Assembly (NCBI GenBank): GCA_959020035.1
Contig: CAUEQX010000081.1
Coordinates: forward strand, 1-8,213
Reading direction: 5' to 3'
Length of the DNA stretch: 8,213 nt
Source: an uncultured Collinsella sp.
GTDB taxonomy: Bacteria; Actinomycetota; Coriobacteriia; Coriobacteriales; Coriobacteriaceae
The notes beneath the pieces were generated by a model. It was given only the letters and a program-made list of their open reading frames with translations, made no database searches and had not been told where the DNA came from. Shown one piece after another: positions 6,155 to 8,213 of the stretch. The first letter of the stretch is position 1, and the number at the start of each line of letters is the position of its first letter. The translations under genes and the position numbers were made by a program.

Positions 6155-7759
6155 GAGGTGCGTCGACAGAGCGTGGTTATCCACGATATATTGAAGCTCG
6201 GCGCCGTTGGAAATCTGATTGGCCCCGACGGTCCATTCCCCTGCACGTTTAAAACCCTCGGGGACGGTTTCCGGAACCTCGCGAACCGTGTAGCCGGCAC
6301 GGTCGTATGGGACGGCTCCGTGGACACCGGCGGGTCGCTTACCTGTGCCGAACCATGCTTCGGGCTGGTCTTTGGTGGAGGCAAAGCCATAGATGTTTGT
6401 GGTCAGTGTGCCAACAACCTGCTGAGAGCTGTTGCTGACAACCTCAAAGACAACACCACCCGCCGGCTGCTCCAGGCCGGATTGGTCGCTATTGCCGTAA
6501 TCCTTGAATTTGGAAATCTCAAGGTCAAACGCAATGGGGATATCGGAAACGCGAGATTCGATCTCGACCACGCCTGAATCGCCGAGCTGGTCGGCTCCAA
6601 CGGTATAGGTCCAGCTGTCGTTGGATGGCAGGTAGCCCTCGGGGGCTTTTGATTCGTAGATGGTAAAGGTTCCTAAGGGGACATCGGCGAGGGCGGCCCG
6701 ACCGCTTTCGTCGGTCGTGAGGATTTGTGCCCATCCAGGGGTTGATTGCGACACACACGTGAACTCTGCTCCTGCGAGTGAAGATCCCACCTGGGGGCCG
6801 GCATTCGTCGCGGCATCGAGTTTTACGATACGCAGGTTGATGGTGCCGGGCTGTTCATCAATGGCGACCCGCCCGCCGTCATTCCCCGTGGTAAAGGCAA
6901 TACGATCGTGGCGGGGGACATAGCCGGCCGGCGCCTTCGTTTCAACTAGGTAGTATGTCGTGTTGGGCAGAAGTGTTGCTTGCGCTCGACCGTTGCTGTC
7001 CATCTTGATGGTGCCGACACGCGCGCCGCTGGCGCTCTCAAAAATATCGAATGTTGCCCCGGTAAACTGATAGGTATTGTTTCCGCTGGTAATAACGGTG
7101 TTAGCAGACTGCTTTTGGAAGGAAACAGAGACCGCCGGCAGTACATAGAGCATGTCTTGACGTTTGCTGCCGCCCGATACGGCCCCTAGATAGCGTCGCG
7201 CGCGGTGCGGAGCGGCTTTGATGCTTCCTGATTTTGCGCTGTCGTGGAGCCACCGCGCAGCCGCCACGACTTCATTGTCGGCGGTAAAGTGTCCGCTCTT
7301 GGTTTTACCCTGAGCGGTCGTGTAGGAGTAGGTGCCGTCGACATGGGTAGTGCCGTTGAGCATCCATACGGCAAGCTGGGTGGCGGCGCGGGCGCGATCG
7401 GGTGAAAGATGGTAACCGCCAAACGACGTGGCGGTGGGATATCCGTGACAAACGATTGCCGCGAACTCGTCGTCGAGCCACACCCAGCCTTGATCAAAGT
7501 TGAGCCATGGGCCACCCGGTTTGGTGGGGCCGGGGCGCTCCTGGTTCATGCAGTAGGCAATCGAGGTGTCTTGAGCTTCATACTTGCCGATGAAGAAGGG
7601 CCCACAATCATCGCTAATAGTGCGGAAGCCGAGCTGGTCGTAGCCATCGACGGCAAATGCGGCTCCCGGTGCCAGGCAGCCGAAAAGCAGGAAGAGGAGC
7701 AGGAGCAGCGGACCTGTTGCAATTGCGCTGTGGACAGAGTGCGTGGGTGCGTTGGACAT
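6152..7759 (-). CDS. Thioester-domain / Cna-B surface adhesin, 5' part ending at amber
   Basis: Translated product of 535 residues. A Sec signal peptide (1-36, hydrophobic core 18-30, likely cut after AFA) is followed by a thioester domain (about 45-200). This has Cys70 in AYCMN and Gln128 in ATQLAVW, the TQxA signature; known members form a Cys-Gln thioester that can bond covalently to host proteins. Three Cna-B/SpaA-type beta domains follow: about 207-300 (Lys216, Glu273 in VETKAPAGY), 306-405 (Lys313, Glu369 in YESKAPEGY) and 408-528 (Lys417, Glu494). Lys-Glu pairs in such domains usually form internal isopeptide bonds. The start at 7759 has AAGGAG 5 nt upstream. Without the downstream part the product lacks a wall anchor and would be secreted. 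It could instead be a dead fragment of a degraded gene. Family assignment is strong; the ligand is unknown. Confidence 0.88.
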   Translation of the reverse strand: MSNAPTHSVHSAIATGPLLLLLFLLFGCLAPGAAFAVDGYDQLGFRTISDDCGPFFIGKYEAQDTSIAYCMNQERPGPTKPGGPWLNFDQGWVWLDDEFAAIVCHGYPTATSFGGYHLSPDRARAATQLAVWMLNGTTHVDGTYSYTTAQGKTKSGHFTADNEVVAAARWLHDSAKSGSIKAAPHRARRYLGAVSGGSKRQDMLYVLPAVSVSFQKQSANTVITSGNNTYQFTGATFDIFESASGARVGTIKMDSNGRAQATLLPNTTYYLVETKAPAGYVPRHDRIAFTTGNDGGRVAIDEQPGTINLRIVKLDAATNAGPQVGSSLAGAEFTCVSQSTPGWAQILTTDESGRAALADVPLGTFTIYESKAPEGYLPSNDSWTYTVGADQLGDSGVVEIESRVSDIPIAFDLEISKFKDYGNSDQSGLEQPAGGVVFEVVSNSSQQVVGTLTTNIYGFASTKDQPEAWFGTGKRPAGVHGAVPYDRAGYTVREVPETVPEGFKRAGEWTVGANQISNGAELQYIVDNHALSTHL

Positions 7760-7764
7760 GGCTG

Positions 7765-7770
7765 CTCCTT
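7765..7770 (-). promoter_or_regulatory. Ribosome binding site of the adhesin
   Basis: On the minus strand AAGGAG (7770-7765) stands 5 nt before the ATG at 7759, which fixes the start immediately upstream of a good signal peptide. Confidence 0.8.
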
Positions 7771-7772
7771 AT

Positions 7773-7793
7773 CCCTCGTGCGCCGCACGGGGA
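7773..7793 (-). promoter_or_regulatory. Possible leader hairpin next to the adhesin ribosome binding site
   Basis: In the adhesin mRNA, CGTGC (7789-7785) and GCACG (7781-7777) can pair around a GGC loop. After one mismatch the stem can be extended by two G-C pairs and a wobble. It ends 2 nt before the AAGGAG site, so it could affect translation. It is short and imperfect and may be chance. Confidence 0.25.
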
Positions 7794-8013
7794 GGCTGCG
7801 ACGCGTAGGATGAGGCTACCCCCGAGGTTCATGCGGGTAAGTACCGGAGCCTGACCAAAAGCTTGCCCAATTCCTGACAAATTGAGCTCAAATACAACAA
7901 TCAAGCAAAAGCGCAGGTAGAAGATAAGGAGAACAGGAAGTCAAAGGTCCTCGTCTCCACAATTGACGCGATTTTCAAACGAATCTCCACAGCTAAAACA
8001 AGCATCGCCACCC
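7794..8013. other. Intergenic stretch without a recognised gene
   Basis: This is the leader and promoter space of the adhesin, transcribed leftwards. On the minus strand, TTGTCA (7880-7875) is a fair -35 box but has no matching -10 at usual spacing, so no promoter is called. CCTGAC occurs twice in direct orientation (7850-7855, 7873-7878), 23 bp apart. No open frame with a ribosome site and no RNA gene was seen. Confidence 0.5.
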
Positions 8014-8043
8014 TTGTATCGAACAAGACAACCGCGTTATACT
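8014..8043 (+). promoter_or_regulatory. Promoter of tRNA-Gly
   Basis: TTGTAT (8014-8019) and TATACT (8038-8043) are separated by 18 bp. Transcription would begin around 8050, about 7 nt before the mature tRNA 5' end at 8057, which is typical of stable-RNA genes. Confidence 0.6.
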
Positions 8044-8056
8044 ATCCCCCACATAT

Positions 8057-8131
8057 GCGGGCATCGCCAAGTGGTAAGGCATCAGCTTCCCAAGCTGACA
8101 CTCGCGGGTTCGAGTCCCGTTGCCCGCTCCA
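8057..8131 (+). tRNA. tRNA-Gly (anticodon CCC), CCA encoded
   Basis: The cloverleaf folds by eye. Acceptor GCGGGCA (8057-8063) pairs with TGCCCGC (8121-8127). The D arm is GCC/GGC (8066-8068/8078-8080) with AAGTGGTAA in its loop. The anticodon stem is TCAGC/GCTGA (8082-8086/8094-8098) around the loop TTCCCAA, giving anticodon CCC at 8089-8091, which reads GGG glycine codons. The variable loop has 5 nt. The T arm is GCGGG/CCCGT (8104-8108/8116-8120, first pair G-U) with loop TTCGAGT. The discriminator base is T8128 and CCA (8129-8131) is encoded. It is a single-gene unit with its own promoter and terminator. Confidence 0.95.
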
Positions 8132-8140
8132 AAAAAAAGT

Positions 8141-8175
8141 AAAAGCACGACACCGTTTCGGTGCCGTGCTTTTTT
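8141..8175 (+). terminator. Terminator after tRNA-Gly, usable on both strands
   Basis: Arms 8141-8155 and 8159-8173 form a 15-position stem with one A-C mismatch (8150/8164) and a TTT loop, ending in six T (8170-8175). Read on the minus strand, the same hairpin is followed by AC and then eight T (8138-8131). It can therefore also stop transcription arriving from the right, where a second tRNA-like sequence points leftwards. Confidence 0.85.
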
Positions 8176-8186
8176 CAATAAAGTGC

Positions 8187-8213
8187 CGGGACTCGAACCC
8201 GCGAGTGTCAGCT
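8187..8213 (-). other. Inverted partial copy of the tRNA-Gly 3' half, cut by the window edge
   Basis: Bases 8187-8213 are the exact reverse complement of 8093-8119, which cover the last loop base, the 3' anticodon stem, the variable loop and most of the T arm of tRNA-Gly. The copy continues off the right edge. Going the other way the match stops at the last T-stem base. The following minus-strand bases (GCACTTTATTG) do not form the tRNA-Gly acceptor and carry no CCA. The first T-stem pair would be G-G. It may be the 3' part of a different minus-strand tRNA without encoded CCA, or a broken copy of tRNA-Gly left by recombination or an integrated element. Confidence 0.6.

Noticed and set aside
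7676..7690. Lipoprotein signal (LFGC) in the adhesin signal peptide
   Set aside because: Phe at -2 and Leu after the Cys do not fit a good lipobox. A signal peptidase I site after AFA fits better, and the frame carries an LPATG anchor.
52..7759. CRISPR arrays, insertion-sequence ends or a transposase
   Set aside because: No regularly spaced repeats, no terminal inverted repeats with target duplications and no transposase-like protein were seen in the window.
7993..8178. Minus-strand 61-codon open frame across tRNA-Gly
   Set aside because: It is the antisense reading of a tRNA and its flanks, a common false call.

Overview
The window looks like chromosomal DNA of a moderately GC-rich Gram-positive bacterium. 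The best guess is a gut actinobacterium of the class Coriobacteriia (Collinsella-like). Supporting this are GC-biased codon use, a WYL-family regulator, a long acidic membrane protein with an M28-type peptidase core, and an LPxTG-anchored adhesin with a thioester domain and SpaA/Cna-B repeats. The taxon is inferred from style and gene content; no search was possible.

Layout. (1) Positions 1-646, minus strand: the first 215 codons of a WYL-domain transcriptional regulator that runs off the left edge. (2) Positions 647-844: a divergent regulatory region with a 9-bp direct repeat 42 bp apart and a 10-bp palindrome between candidate promoters. (3) Positions 845-4021, plus strand: a 1058-residue membrane protein whose M28-type metallopeptidase core is interrupted by four membrane segments and a disordered acidic insert of about 665 residues. 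Several catalytic positions are substituted. (4) Positions 4043-4261, plus strand: a 72-residue single-pass membrane protein in the same operon, closed by a strong hairpin terminator (4283-4320). (5) Positions 4328-7759, minus strand: one continuous 1144-codon frame for a surface adhesin (signal peptide, thioester domain, about six Cna-B-like domains, LPATG sorting signal) that is cut by a single in-frame TAG at 6154-6152. (6) Positions 8057-8131, plus strand: tRNA-Gly(CCC) with encoded CCA and its own promoter, followed by a hairpin that can terminate in both directions. At the right edge lies an inverted 27-bp perfect copy of the 3' half of that tRNA without a matching acceptor end.

How the parts relate. 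The regulator and the peptidase-like operon are divergent and may share control. The peptidase-like protein and the small membrane protein are probably co-expressed and act at the membrane. The adhesin converges on that operon and is a separate unit. If intact it would be a covalently anchored, possibly covalently host-binding surface protein. As sequenced, normal translation gives only a secreted 535-residue thioester/Cna-B fragment without an anchor.

The strongest leads are the amber codon in the adhesin, the reworked active site and huge insert of the M28-like protein, and the inverted tRNA fragment at the edge.
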